Shown: positions 9,717 to 18,828 of the stretch, in pieces
Position numbering within the stretch: the stretch's first letter is position 1
How the letters are laid out: every line of letters starts with the position of its first letter
Assembly: GCA_943704415.1 (NCBI GenBank)
Contig: CALSCO010002129.1
Location: 1 to 19,237 of the forward strand
Origin: Parvularia atlantis
Lineage: Eukaryota; Opisthokonta; Rotosphaerida
Direction of reading: 5' to 3'
DNA length: 19,237 nucleotides
Translations under genes and position numbers: made by a program
The notes under the pieces: generated by a model
Told to the model about the DNA's origin: nothing
What the model saw: the letters and a program-made list of their open reading frames with translations, nothing else
The model's database searches: none

Positions 9717-11242
9717 TCACACGGGCGCGACACACGGGCCGCGGTCGTGCGCGCTGGCGTCGAAGGCCTCGGCGATGCGCCGGTCTAGCTCGTGGTACTC
9801 GGGAATCTTGTGCACGTCCTTGCGGTCCACATCGACCACTGGCGCACGGGTCAGGACGGGTGCGGGACACGCGCCACCACGCGCACGCTCACCAGACACC
9901 TGGTACCACACGAGCACGGGCTCACGGTCCGCCTCGACGGCCACTGACAGCGACCGCTCAGGGGGCGGGCCCGGCTCGAGCGAGAGCGCGACAAAGAGCG
10001 AGCAGTCTTTGAGCGTCGCGGCGACGAGAAAGTCGCGCAGGACAAGCAGCTGCTCCGCGCGCGACATGCCGTGCAGGGCCTCGTCCGGCGTCGCGCCGGG
10101 CCGTGCAGGTGTCGCGGGCGTGACGCGGTACATGGTCGCGTCAAACTCGCGCAGGGCGTGCGTCACGTCGACGCCGGCGCCCACGAGGTGCGCGTACACA
10201 CGGTGCACAAACTCGATGTCCCAGGCGTCTGTTTGCGGCACACCACGTCAGTCATCGTCTGCACACTCACGTGTACTCACCGAGCGAGGCCTGGTGGTGT
10301 CGCAGGCTCGGCAGCAGCGGCTCGTGCAGCAAAACGGCGGTCACGATGCGGGCCAGCGCGTCGGCAGGGGCGGCAAACCCGCGCAGCGGTGCGAGCGACG
10401 CCACGCCGTCGACCACGCGCCCGTCCGCAAACAGGCGCAAGTTGTTGGCCGGCTCGCTCAGGAGGCACGCGAGTGCTGTGCAGCGGGCGCGTTGGTCGGC
10501 TGTCGGGCGGTGAAGGCCTCGCGCACCGTGCTGCACACGCCCCGGCTGGCCGGAAAAAAGGTCGATCGGGCAGTACCGCGTCGCGCGCGCCGCCTGGCCC
10601 TCGTACCGCACGCGAAGCTGCCGGTGCATGCAGTAGCGACAGAACTCGTGCTTGATCACGTGCCGGCGGTCGACGAACGGCGACTGCGTCACAAAGCCGG
10701 TCTTTGGCTGACGCACCCGTCCGGTCAGTCGCCGCGCCAGACGCCACCGCCGCGCACCTTGATCTCGACGGCGACGGTCGACGGTTGTGCGTGCGGACCG
10801 GCATGCAGCAGCGCGCAGCTGCGCGTCAGCAGGCCCTCGCGCTGCCCGGCAAACAGCTGCGACGCGACCGCGCCGGGCCGCCTGCGCTGGGCAGGGCGCT
10901 GGGTGTCTGTCTGCAGCGCGAGCCGCTCGAGACCGTGCGCGTCGAGCTGCACGCACCGCTGTAGGGCGCCGTGACAGTTCAGGCCGTGCGGCACTTCGGC
11001 GACGTGAGGAGCGCACGGTCTCTGCAAAGTACTGCAGGCCCAGCAGCGGCGCGATGACCTCGCGGCGGTAGCACTCGGCGGCGGCGAGGTCCAGCGGGCG
11101 CTTGCTGATGCGCAGCACCCAGGTGTGGTCGAGGTCGGCCTGGCCGTCGACCAGCGGCTCAGGCGCCTGCACGGGCACCGGCTCGCCGACGTAGCGCAGG
11201 ACGACGGACGCATTGCCCTCGGCCAGATACTCCCACGCGCAC
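9717..11242 (-). CDS. IPK1: Inositol-pentakisphosphate 2-kinase (no start codon of its own)
   Basis: This ATP-dependent kinase phosphorylates the 2-position of inositol pentakisphosphate to make InsP6 (phytate). Minus-strand exons are 11242-11017, 10958-10758, 10707-10527, 10475-10281, 10228-9893 and 9838-9717. Family motifs appear in order: WEYLAEGNASVVLRY (N-lobe), LRISK, VEIKPKTGF (EIKPK signature, split by an intron at 10757/10708), EFCRYCMH, YCPIDLFSG, EPANNLRLF, LKDCSLF and VVDVDRKDVHKIPEYH. About 420 residues result if an initial Met is supplied. No ATG lies in frame upstream of WEYL: a TAA precedes the first exon. The only in-phase solution I find is a 61-nt intron (11243-11303) whose removal joins AT of the preceding gene's last Met codon to this exon's first G, making ATG. 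That same splice fuses it in frame to dephospho-CoA kinase. Confidence 0.9.
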
Positions 11243-11303
11243 CTGGGCCGACCGCGTTACACAATCACACACGGGTGCGCGCGACACGCACGCGTTCAGT
11301 TAC
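11243..11303 (-). other. 61-nt intron that removes the DPCK stop and joins it to IPK1
   Basis: On the minus strand the segment starts GTAACTG and ends GGCCCAG, with a TGTAAC branch-like motif 12-17 nt before the acceptor. Donor bases +2 to +4 are the TAA stop of dephospho-CoA kinase. Splicing gives AT|G followed by codons for CAWEYLAEG, in phase with both genes. Retention gives stand-alone dephospho-CoA kinase. The length is typical for this window, but the donor departs from the GTGCG consensus. The junction is inferred from frame and conservation. Confidence 0.6.
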
Positions 11304-12047
11304 ATGGCATGAGGCACGCCGTGGTCGCGGCAGAAGGCGGCCCAGGCGGCCGCGACAGCCTCGCGCAGCTGCTCGAGCGAGCCGTTGTTGCGCAGGCGGC
11401 GCGTGGCCACACGCTCGCGCTCGTCGTTGCTCAGCTGCGAACGGATGCGCTTGAGGGCGTCCTCGGGCGCCAGGCCGTTGCGCGTCTGCAGGCGGGCCAC
11501 GGCGACCTCTTCCGGCACAGCGACCGACCACACCTCGTCTGCCAGCCCACGGCAGCGTCAGCGCGGAGTGGCGCCGGTTACCTGCGAGCGCGCACCACAC
11601 ATGTCCTGCCACCCTGCCTCGACGAGCACGGCGGCCTCAAACACGACCACGCGCACGTCCGCCGGCTGCGCGGCGATGCGCTCAAGCGCGAGCGCGCGGA
11701 TGGCCGGCCACACAATCGCGTTGAGCTCGCTCAGGCGCGCCGGGTCGGCGAAGACGATCGCGCCGAGCGCGCGCCGGTTGATGGGCCGCGCCGTGCTGCC
11801 CTCGTCGACCACGCCCGGCCCAAACACCTCAATCAGGCGGTGGTAAGCAGGCGTGCCCGGCGCGTACGCCTCGTGGCCAAGCGCGTCGCCGCTGAGCACG
11901 TGCACAGCGGGCTGGGTGCGCAGCGCCTCGGCCACGGTGCTCTTGCCGCTGGCGATGCCGCCCGTCTGCCGCGCCGCGCGCGCGTGAGCGGCAGCCGAGA
12001 GCGGCGGATCGGGCGCGCACGAGCCCAACGACGAGCCGAGGCGCCAT
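11300..12047 (-). CDS. Dephospho-CoA kinase
   Basis: This enzyme catalyses the last step of CoA synthesis, phosphorylating the 3'-hydroxyl of dephospho-CoA with ATP. Minus-strand exons are 12047-12021, 11965-11596 and 11538-11300, giving 211 residues (usual length about 200). The P-loop TGGIASGKST (10-19) is split by the first intron. It is followed by the family motifs SGDALGHEAY, FGPGVVDEG, INRRALG, and VFEAAVLVEAGW in the substrate-binding region, then the C-terminal helical part with RLRNNGS. No PPAT partner domain is present, unlike animal COASY. The stop TAA (11300-11302) overlaps the donor of a putative intron leading into IPK1, so the same locus may also make a fused protein. Its start faces RPABC4 81 bp away. 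Confidence 0.92.
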
Positions 12048-12128
12048 GCTGTCACGGATCTTCGGCCACGTGGTGCACATTCGTCTGACCCGCGTCACTG
12101 ACTGACAGTCGCATTCCGCCCGCCGCGA
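12048..12128. promoter_or_regulatory. 81-bp divergent region (DPCK / RPABC4)
   Basis: This is the longest spacer in the window. It separates the starts of dephospho-CoA kinase (-) and the RNA polymerase subunit gene (+). It contains a CACGTG E-box palindrome (about 12068-12073) and a repeated GACTGACTGAC-like stretch (about 12099-12108). No TATA box is seen. A bidirectional promoter is the simplest reading. Confidence 0.45.
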
Positions 12129-12425
12129 ATGGATGCCGCGGGCAGCGCCAAGCAGCCGATCGTGTACACCTGCGGCAGTGCGCGCACCCGCCCCCCACCG
12201 GCGCATGGCACGTGGTCCTCACGGCGCGCGGCGCCGCCGGCAGACTGCGGCTCGGACAACGAGCACAAGACCGGGGCGCGCGACGCGCTCACGTGCAAGG
12301 AGTGCGGGTACCGCATCCTCTACAAGAAGCGCGTCCGGCGGAGTGCGTCGCGGCTCGCCCCCACCCGCGCGCGCACCTGACGCCGCCCCGCGCCTGCCGT
12401 AGTGGTCCAGTTCGAGGCGCGCTGA
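12129..12425 (+). CDS. RPB12: RNA polymerases I/II/III subunit RPABC4 (RPB12)
   Basis: This is the smallest shared subunit of the three nuclear RNA polymerases, a zinc-ribbon protein that helps assemble the core. Exons are 12129-12177, 12244-12342 and 12403-12425, giving 56 residues (human POLR2K is 58). The zinc site is C15-x2-C18 and C34-x2-C37 (YTCGNC, TCKECGYRILYKKR), with the conserved basic C-terminus ending VQFEAR. Both introns (66 and 60 nt) are GTGCG-CAG/TAG type and phase 1. The first lies within the first zinc knuckle. The ATG at 12129 matches the usual N-terminal length. Its stop is only 27 bp from the stop of EXO84. Confidence 0.95.
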
Positions 12426-12452
12426 GACTGTGTCCCTTCCTGCGTACACATC
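12426..12452. other. 27-bp convergent spacer (RPABC4 / EXO84)
   Basis: These 27 bases between opposing stop codons are the tightest tail-to-tail junction here. Any normal 3' UTR on either gene must run into the coding sequence of the other, producing complementary transcript ends. Confidence 0.5.
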
Positions 12453-15400
12453 TCAACGGTCTTCGCTCTCGTCCACGGGCGCTGTTGCCGTCCAGAACGC
12501 GTCCAGCGCCTGCCCGCCGCACAGCGCGCGGACGGCCGCCTGGGCGCGCGCCGCGAACCACTCGGGCGGCTCGATCACCAGGTCGGCCGGGTCGACGGCC
12601 GGCGCCGACTCGTCCTCCTCGTCGGGCTCGCCGCGCCGCCCGCCCCTCCGCCGCGAGCGCGGCGCCGCGGGCTCCAGGAAGCCCTTGGTCACGTTGACCA
12701 TCGTCCGCTGCAGCTCCTGCGGGCACGCGCGTGTGAGCGGCACGCATGCTGCGGGGCGGGCTGCGCCACCTTGGGCACGAGCGGGGAGGCCGCGGGCGCG
12801 GGCGGCGCGAGCATGTCCATGAGCACGTGCAGGTCGAGCAGCATCTGGTGCACCGTGACGGGAGTCCAGCGGAACTTGCCCGAGCGGTCGAAGGGCACTG
12901 TGCGTGGTTGCATCGGCCGACTGCGCGCGGCTGAACGCCGTGGCGCGCACCCTCAGAGAGCATCGTCACCAGCTGCTGCACGAGCGCGGTCATGACGCGG
13001 TCGCGCATGCCCACGTACGTCGTCTCCACCGAGCTCACGCGCAGCGCCTCGATCACCTGCCGCGCCCGTCAGCCACCGGGCGGCAGCCACAGCCGACCCG
13101 CACGCGCCTTGGCCATGGCCGGCGAGACGTCGCTCGGCGGCTCGGCGCGCGCCCGGCGGTCGCGGCCGGACGCGAAGCCGTTCTCGGCGGCCTCCGTGAT
13201 GATACTGAGCAGCTCCTCGGCGCGCCGCTTGGCGTAGCCCTCCACGAGCACGCCCTCGACGGCCTCGAGGCGCCTGCGCAGCTTGTCAAGCTCGGGCACG
13301 TCGCGGTCGAAGCGGGCCTGCGCGGGCACGCTCAGTCTCGCACACGATGAGCGCCATGTATTGAAAACGCACCCGCAGCGTCGCCGCCACGTCGCTGAAG
13401 AGGAACACGACGACGTAGATCGCGTCCTCGACGATCGACAGCGCCTGGGCAGCACAGCGTCTCACGCGCGCACGCAGACACGCACGCTCGCACCTGCGCG
13501 TCGCGGAGCATCTTCGCGTCGCACACCTCCTGCAGCTGCCGCAGCAGCTTCTCGAACGTGGACGTGACAAACGCTACGATGGGCACGTACAGCTGCGCGC
13601 GCACGCGGTGCACGTCAGACGTACGCACGCAGCGCCGGCACAGCGCGCCGCACCTTGATGCTGTAGATGTCCTCGACGTCGTCCAGGAACGTGCGCACGA
13701 GCGCCTCAAACTCGACGATGGCCGACGTGACCGAGATGTGCGCGCGCGAGCCTGCGGCCGTCAGTCGCGCCGACGCACGGCGGCCGCTGCTGCAGCACAC
13801 CGTCCGGCAGCGGCTTGCGCTTCTCCTTGATCAGCACCCAGCGGTCGAGCGACACCAGCTTCACGACAGTCTACGCACGCGTGAGCCGCACGCGTGCGCG
13901 GGCGATCGCGACGCACCGCCTCGGAGCGCTTGCGGTAGTTATCGAGCGCGCCGGCAATGTCGTCGTGGAACGACCGCTCGATGAAGAACAGCAGATCGTA
14001 GCCGGCGTTGCGAAGCTGCGCTCCGGCTGAGCGCGTCTGCGGAAGCGCGCGGTACAGAGGCGGACCTCGATGCAGTGCTCGGCGGCGATGCGCAGGCAGT
14101 CGACGACGATGCGGAACGAGTGATGGAAGAACACGTAGCGCCGGAAGATGGCCGCGTACTCGTCCAGCTGGCGCAGGCTGAGCACATGCGCGCGGGAGCG
14201 TCCGAGCGCGCACCTGCTCTGCGGCCCACAGTGCAAACCCGCCCGCGAGCTGTGCCTCGGTGAACGTGCTGCTGTAGTACTTGCCGCTGTCGGCCACGAA
14301 GCGGAACACGAGCGACGAGAGGCGCTGGATGTACGCCACAATATCGCCCTCAAACTTGAGCTTGCTGTGTTTGCAGCGGCGCGCACAGCTCAAGATGGCT
14401 GTGCGCACGAGCGCGGCGCCCGCGCGCACCGGATGCGGTCCTTGAGCGACGTCGAGCGCGTCTGCAGGTACACGTCGCGCGCCTTCTCCTTTAGGCCGAG
14501 CGCGAGCAGCAGCCGGATGTGCGACTTGAGGTGCGACTGCGACAGCAGCGACGCCGAGCTGAGGTCCTGTGTGCGCGTGTACTGCGTAAGGCACGGCAAG
14601 CAGCTCACGCCCGCCCGCGCACCAACATCAGCCGACCCGAGAGCACCGTCACGCGCTGCTCCACGCCCTGGCGCACGTCGCGCAGGTTGTTGGCGTACGC
14701 GGGGTACCTTGCGAGCGTGGCGCGGACTGTCACGCTGCCTGTCAGTCTGGTTGCGCGACCGGCGCCGCGCGCGCGCGCACGCTTGTTGACGAGCTCGACG
14801 GCCTGGTCAAACTCGCGCTGTGCGATCATCACGTCGAGCTCGTCAAAGTCGTCCTGCGGGCGACGGTCAAGGCGACTGGCATGCTGGGCGGTCGTGGCAG
14901 CGCACGTAGATCGCTTTGGCCTCGTCTGGCGGGATGGCAACGACGGCCAGGCCAAGCGACTCGAGCGTGGCGGTGCTCGTCTGCAGCGTACGGTGAGTGC
15001 TCTGCGTAACCGGCCTCGCCGCGCGCACCGGCAGCAGCACGTCGTCCTCGGACGCGCCCTGATTGTCGTCTGTCGCACTGTCAGGAGACGGCCAAGCGCG
15101 ACCGGGCGCGCACCGTCCGCCAGCGACCGCTCCCGCTCGGCCGCCATCGCCGTCGCCATCGCCGTCGCCATCGACTTTGACGAGGACGACTTGCTCAGCG
15201 CGACCGACCGCCGATTCGCCGCTGTGCAGTCGTCAGTGTGCGTGTGCGCGAGCACGGGACGCACCTTTTGTTGGCGCCGCTGCTGCGGGCTCCTTGGCGC
15301 GCCGCGACGCCGCTGCAGCGAGCGTGGGCCGCAAACGTGCCGTGACACACGCGCCCGGTACGCACCTCGCAGAAAGTCATCCGTGGCCGTTTTAAGCGTC

Positions 15401-16638
15401 GCCAGCCAGCGCAGCTTGTCGTCCTTGGACGCGGCCTTGTACACGTAGCTGTCCGGGTGCTTCATCAGCTTGACAGCGTTGCGCAGGCCTGGTGCGGCGG
15501 CAATCAGCGCCAAGACGTGCGCTGATCGCGACGCGTGCCTTCCGCGTCCTTCATGTTGATCACGGCCAGGTCCTGGAAGTGCACAAACTGCTCGGCCACA
15601 AAGGCCTTGGCGCGCTCGGACGCGGCGGCGGCAGTGGCGGCCTGCAACGCGCAGCCGGGATAAGGTGCTCTGCTCCTTGCGCCTCGTCGGCACGCACGCT
15701 GTGGCCGTGCATGAGCGTCGCGACGGCCTTGCGACGGAACGACGTCTTGGTCTTGCGCGGAACGGCGATGAGCAGGCCGTCGTTGAAGGTGTAGACGTGC
15801 ACGACCTGGACGGGCTGGTACGTCTCGAGGTTGAGCTCGACCAGGTCGTCCTCGCGTAGCAGGTAGCGGTCCGTGCCCTCGAGGTACAGCTAGCGCCGTG
15901 TCAGCTGGTCGTGTGCTGCCGCTCGCATAGCACACCTGCGCGCCGTCGACGGCCGCCTTGATCGCCGTGACCTCCTTCTGCCGGCGCTCGGTCGTCGCCG
16001 CGTCCACGGCCGGCCCTGGCTGTGCTGCGCCGTCACCGCCGTTGCTGCTGCCGCCCGCGTCAGCCGTGCCGCACCGCCGCATCGACGCGCGCGCACCCTG
16101 CTGCCGCTGACCCCGCCGGCCCCGCCGCGTCGTCCTTGCCCAGCCCGGCGGCGGTCACGTCGGCGCGCGAGGTCTCGAGCATCTCCTGGCCGACGGCTTT
16201 GAAGTCGGCCAGCAGCTGCTGCATCGAGCCGATGTCGGCCTCGAGCTCTGCCGCCTGCGTGAGCGTTGCGCTGCAAAGGGGCGCGACGAGACGGGCGGCG
16301 CACGCGCGATCTGCTTGGACGTGCGGATAAACTCGCTGTAGGTCGTCTGCATGCTCTGCTGCAGCGCGCCCGCGACCTGCTCCTTCGTCGCGGCCAGGAG
16401 GCGGTGGTGCTCGCGCACGCCGTCCTCGGTGTTGTTGGGCAGGATCGACTGCAGATCTGCGCGCATCGGCTGAGCCGAGCTGCACAGGACACAGCGCATC
16501 GCATCGCCGCGCACAGGCATCGAGGTCGAACTTGTCTGTCGCGAAGAGCGACGTGTCGAGCCGGCCCACGGCCGACGTCGCAGCGCGCTCATCGCCCGCC
16601 CCGCCGCCGCCGCCGCTGCGACCAAACACCCGGCGCAT
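12453..16638 (-). CDS. EXO84: Exocyst complex component EXO84 (EXOC8)
   Basis: This exocyst subunit tethers secretory vesicles to the plasma membrane. Twenty-five exons join in phase into 991 residues: 16638-16515, 16456-16304, 16247-16097, 16047-15936, 15889-15698, 15641-15533, 15488-15366, 15312-15265, 15221-15114, 15069-15029, 14980-14906, 14853-14781, 14738-14623, 14581-14430, 14364-14214, 14167-14066, 14015-13917, 13870-13801, 13751-13654, 13592-13494, 13444-13373, 13317-13108, 13056-12951, 12897-12770, 12716-12453. In order it has FDLDAY then a coiled coil (REHHRLLAATKEQV, SKQIAQLEADIGSMQQLL), a PH domain (about 181-321, VVHVYTFNDGLLIAVPR to DKLRWLATLK), a low-complexity linker, and the Exo84 C-terminal helical region from FDELDVMIAQREFDQAVELV through KLKFEGDIVAYIQRLSSL. 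The C-terminal 70 or so residues are a charged extension. The human protein is about 725 residues. The weakest junction is 13107/13057, a GC-AG intron. Confidence 0.9.
13057..13107 (-). other. Probable GC-AG intron in EXO84
   Basis: The exon ends AAG and the segment starts GCGCGTGCGG and ends GCGGCAG with CTGAC before it. Only a GC donor here keeps the frame (phase 0) between MAK and VIEALRVSS. The nearby GTGCGG donor, 4 nt further in, would shift the frame. A longer GT alternative starting at GTCTCG is possible but would be atypical in length. Confidence 0.5.
15143..15172 (-). repeat. 12-bp tandem repeat in EXO84 linker exon
   Basis: The plus strand carries GCCATCGCCGTC two and a half times in a row. 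On the coding strand it gives the peptide repeat MATAMATAM inside the linker between the PH domain and the Exo84 C-terminal region. It is in frame and may vary in copy number. Confidence 0.75.
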
Positions 16639-16671
16639 TTCGAGTCAGTCGGGTCAGCAAACTCGTCACCG
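16639..16671. promoter_or_regulatory. 33-bp divergent gap (EXO84 / coiled-coil gene)
   Basis: This gap separates the EXO84 start (-) from the start of the small coiled-coil gene (+). It contains two direct GTCAG copies (GAGTCAGTCGGGTCAGC). Both genes must share promoter sequence, so co-expression is expected. Confidence 0.45.
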
Positions 16672-17443
16672 ATGGCGCCCAGTCCACCGCCCGACATCGA
16701 CCTGCTCATGCGCGTGCTGCGGGGTGTGCTGGCGGCCCTGCCGACGCAGGACAGCAGCGATGACGCCGGGGCCGTGTGCGTGCGCCGAGGGCGGACGCGG
16801 GCGTCGCGGCTGAACGCACACGCTCCAGCGGCGTGCGCAACAGGTGGGTGCTGTGCGCGCAGCCCAAGCACGCGCTGGCCGAGGCCGAGCGGCGCACGAC
16901 GAGCGTGCAGCGCATCGTGGAGGTGCGCGGGCGCGAGCTCCGGGCGCAGGTCGAGCTGCGGCGGCGTGTGTGCCACTTCTTTGCGCATCTGCAGACGGTG
17001 TGCGCCGATGGCCCAACGGCAGGCCCTCGAGCTGACGCAAGCGTGCCCCGGGGGGCTTCCGCAGAAGCGCATCGAGCAGCTGCAGCTGCGCATCCGCGAG
17101 AAGGAGGACGCGCTGCGCCTGGACCAGGACAACAAGCGCGATCGCATCCGCGAGCTCGAGCTGCGCATCCAGCAGATCGAGCGCGAGGGTGCGCGCCATG
17201 CCCTCACACTCCCTGTGTGGACGGCCTGCTGACGCCCCCGCGTCCCAGCCGCGCTCAAGCGCGCCCAGGCTGAGGTGCTGCAGCTCAGCATACGCCAACT
17301 CGAGGTGTCAATGTCGATCAGGCGACTGCGCGCCGGTGCGCTGCTGGCCGCACACTCAGGCTGCACACCCGTGCGTACGTTGAGAAACCGCGCGCCGCGC
17401 AGAGTTGGCCGAACAGCGGCTGCGCGACGCGTCAGAAGTGTAA
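16672..17443 (+). CDS. Small coiled-coil protein of unknown function
   Basis: I do not recognise this protein. Exons are 16672-16775, 16829-16997, 17065-17188, 17249-17335 and 17403-17443, giving 174 residues. A proline-rich start and a short helix (DIDLLMRVLRGVLAAL) precede a nearly continuous coiled coil from about residue 55 to the end. It is rich in Arg, Glu and Leu (for example KRIEQLQLRIREKEDALRL and DRIRELELRIQQIER) and ends ELAEQRLRDASEV. The donor at 16776 (GTGCGTGCG) was chosen over the overlapping GT at 16774 because it keeps phase with the next exon. There are no membrane segments or catalytic motifs. It is head to head with EXO84 across 33 bp. A structural or adaptor role is possible but not shown. 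Confidence 0.72.
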
Positions 17444-17509
17444 TTGTACAGGCAGCGTGTAAGATGCTCTATACAGCGTGCTGTACATGTGAAGTAGCAG
17501 CGCGCAAGC
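17444..17509 (+). other. 66-bp spacer with TGTA motifs between two plus-strand genes
   Basis: This is the only simple tandem plus-strand junction. It holds several TGTA-containing words (TTGTACAG, TGTAAGAT, TGTACATGTG) directly after the coiled-coil stop. TGTAA also follows the stop of the next gene (about 18795). These could be 3'-end processing elements, since AATAAA is absent throughout the spacers. The promoter of the following gene must also fit here. Confidence 0.35.
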
Positions 17510-18790
17510 ATGGAGCGGCTGGTGCGTCGCATCCGCCGCGTCGGTGCGCCGCTCACGCCGCGCCGTGCCGCGCAGCCGCAAAGCGTGGCCGCGTTCCTTG
17601 CGCGCATCGACCGCTGGATCGAAGATGCACGCGTGATGCGCACTGCCGAGCCGCCCCCCGAGCTGCCCGGCGCGACGGTCGAGGTGATCAAGGGCCGGCG
17701 CGACACGCGGCAACGTGCGCCCGCCTCGCGCGCTCGCGGTGCGCGGCTGACGTGCGGCACGCGGGGGCGGTGCAGTCGACTCGGTCAGCCTGTCGGTGAT
17801 CATCTCGACGCTGTGCGCGCTGGTGCGCGTGCGCGCGTGCGCCGCGGCTGCAGCAGTAGGGCGGCTCACGCGCCGGACGCGCAGGGCATGAAGCTGCTCC
17901 TGATCATCATCAACGCGTCGCTCATCTCGGAGCAGATGGGCCGCCAGCCGGTCAACATCGTGCTCATGTGCATCTTCTGCCTCTCGACGCTGCTCTTCCC
18001 CCTCGGCCTGTTTGCGACCGCGATACGCTCGGTCGGGCTCATGTTCATGGTGCACATTGGGACCCCCGAGGCTGCGCCGCGTCTCACGGCCGCGACCGCA
18101 GTTCTTCTGCCTCGGCATCGCCACCGTCCTGCTCGAGCTGGTCCTCGAGGCCGTGGGCCTATCGGTGTCGCAGCGGAGCATCGAGTCGGTGGCGTGGCGC
18201 CCTCGCTGCGCCGCGTGGCACGGCTGACGCGGCGTGCGCGTGCGTCGTGCGGCAGAACGAGTCCGGCCTGAAGCAGCAGTTTATCTTTTTCGTCTTCCTC
18301 GGGCAGCTGCTACAGGCGCTGATGGTCTTTGCCGGTGCGCGGGGCAGCGCTCGTGCTCGTGCGGAGCGGCCTCACGCGTGCGTGCACAGCCTTCCGCATG
18401 TACCGCTCAATCAAGGAGAGCCGGCAGGAGGAGACGATGATTCGCGTGCGCCGGCTTGGCATCGCCTCGGCCGCGGGCACCGCCTCGCACGCCGAGACGG
18501 CGCTGGTCGGCGATGCGCTCCGCTCGTCGATGCATATCGACCCGATGAGCGAGGTCCCGATGGTGCGCGCGTGCGCGTGCGCCTGCGGAGCTGTGCGCTG
18601 TGGGCTCACACGCGCGTGCCGTGCGCAGTCGCCGCCCGACGGGCCGCCGCCGCCCATGACGTTGCCGGAGCTGAGCGACTCGTCGGACGAGGACGACGAC
18701 GGCGAGCTTGTGAGCCTCACGGGCGTGCGCCAGGACGCCAACGCCACAGCCGAGATAGTGCCGCTGGCGGTGCTGTCGCGCCGGGCGTGA
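17510..18790 (+). CDS. Four-pass membrane protein of unknown family
   Basis: I do not recognise this protein. Exons are 17510-17714, 17776-17822, 17885-18049, 18102-18188, 18256-18334, 18390-18562 and 18629-18790, giving 305 residues. A basic N-terminal cytoplasmic-looking region (MERLVRRIRR..., about 1-70) precedes four hydrophobic segments: VSLSVIISTLCALGMKLLLI, VNIVLMCIFCLSTLLFPLGL, GLMFMFFCLGIATVLLELVL and FIFFVFLGQLLQALMVFAF. A hydrophilic tail of about 110 residues follows. It has a charged stretch (RSIKESRQEET), a Pro-rich segment, and an acidic Ser/Asp cluster (LSDSSDEDDDGE) of the casein-kinase-2 type. There is no signal peptide. Most donors are GTGCG; 18050 and 18189 are GTGCA and GTGGC. 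It could be an ER or vesicle tetraspanning protein, but no motif decides this. Confidence 0.72.
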
Positions 18791-18828
18791 ACGTATGTAA
18801 TCAGCCTGAACAATCAGCAGCGGGCGCA
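18791..18828. other. 38-bp convergent spacer (four-pass protein / GSKIP)
   Basis: This short gap between opposing stop codons contains TATGTAATC just after the plus-strand stop. As elsewhere the two 3' UTRs probably overlap. Confidence 0.45.

Noticed and set aside
16838-16862. A 19-nt GT...CAG segment in exon 2 of the coiled-coil gene, as a second intron
   Set aside because: It is far too short to splice. Reading through (GVRNRWVLCAQPKHALAEAE) stays open and in phase.
17543-17574. A 32-nt segment GTGCGCCG...GCGCAG in exon 1 of the four-pass protein, matching intron ends
   Set aside because: It is well below the 41-nt minimum seen elsewhere. Removing it would shift the frame, whereas reading through keeps a sensible N-terminus.
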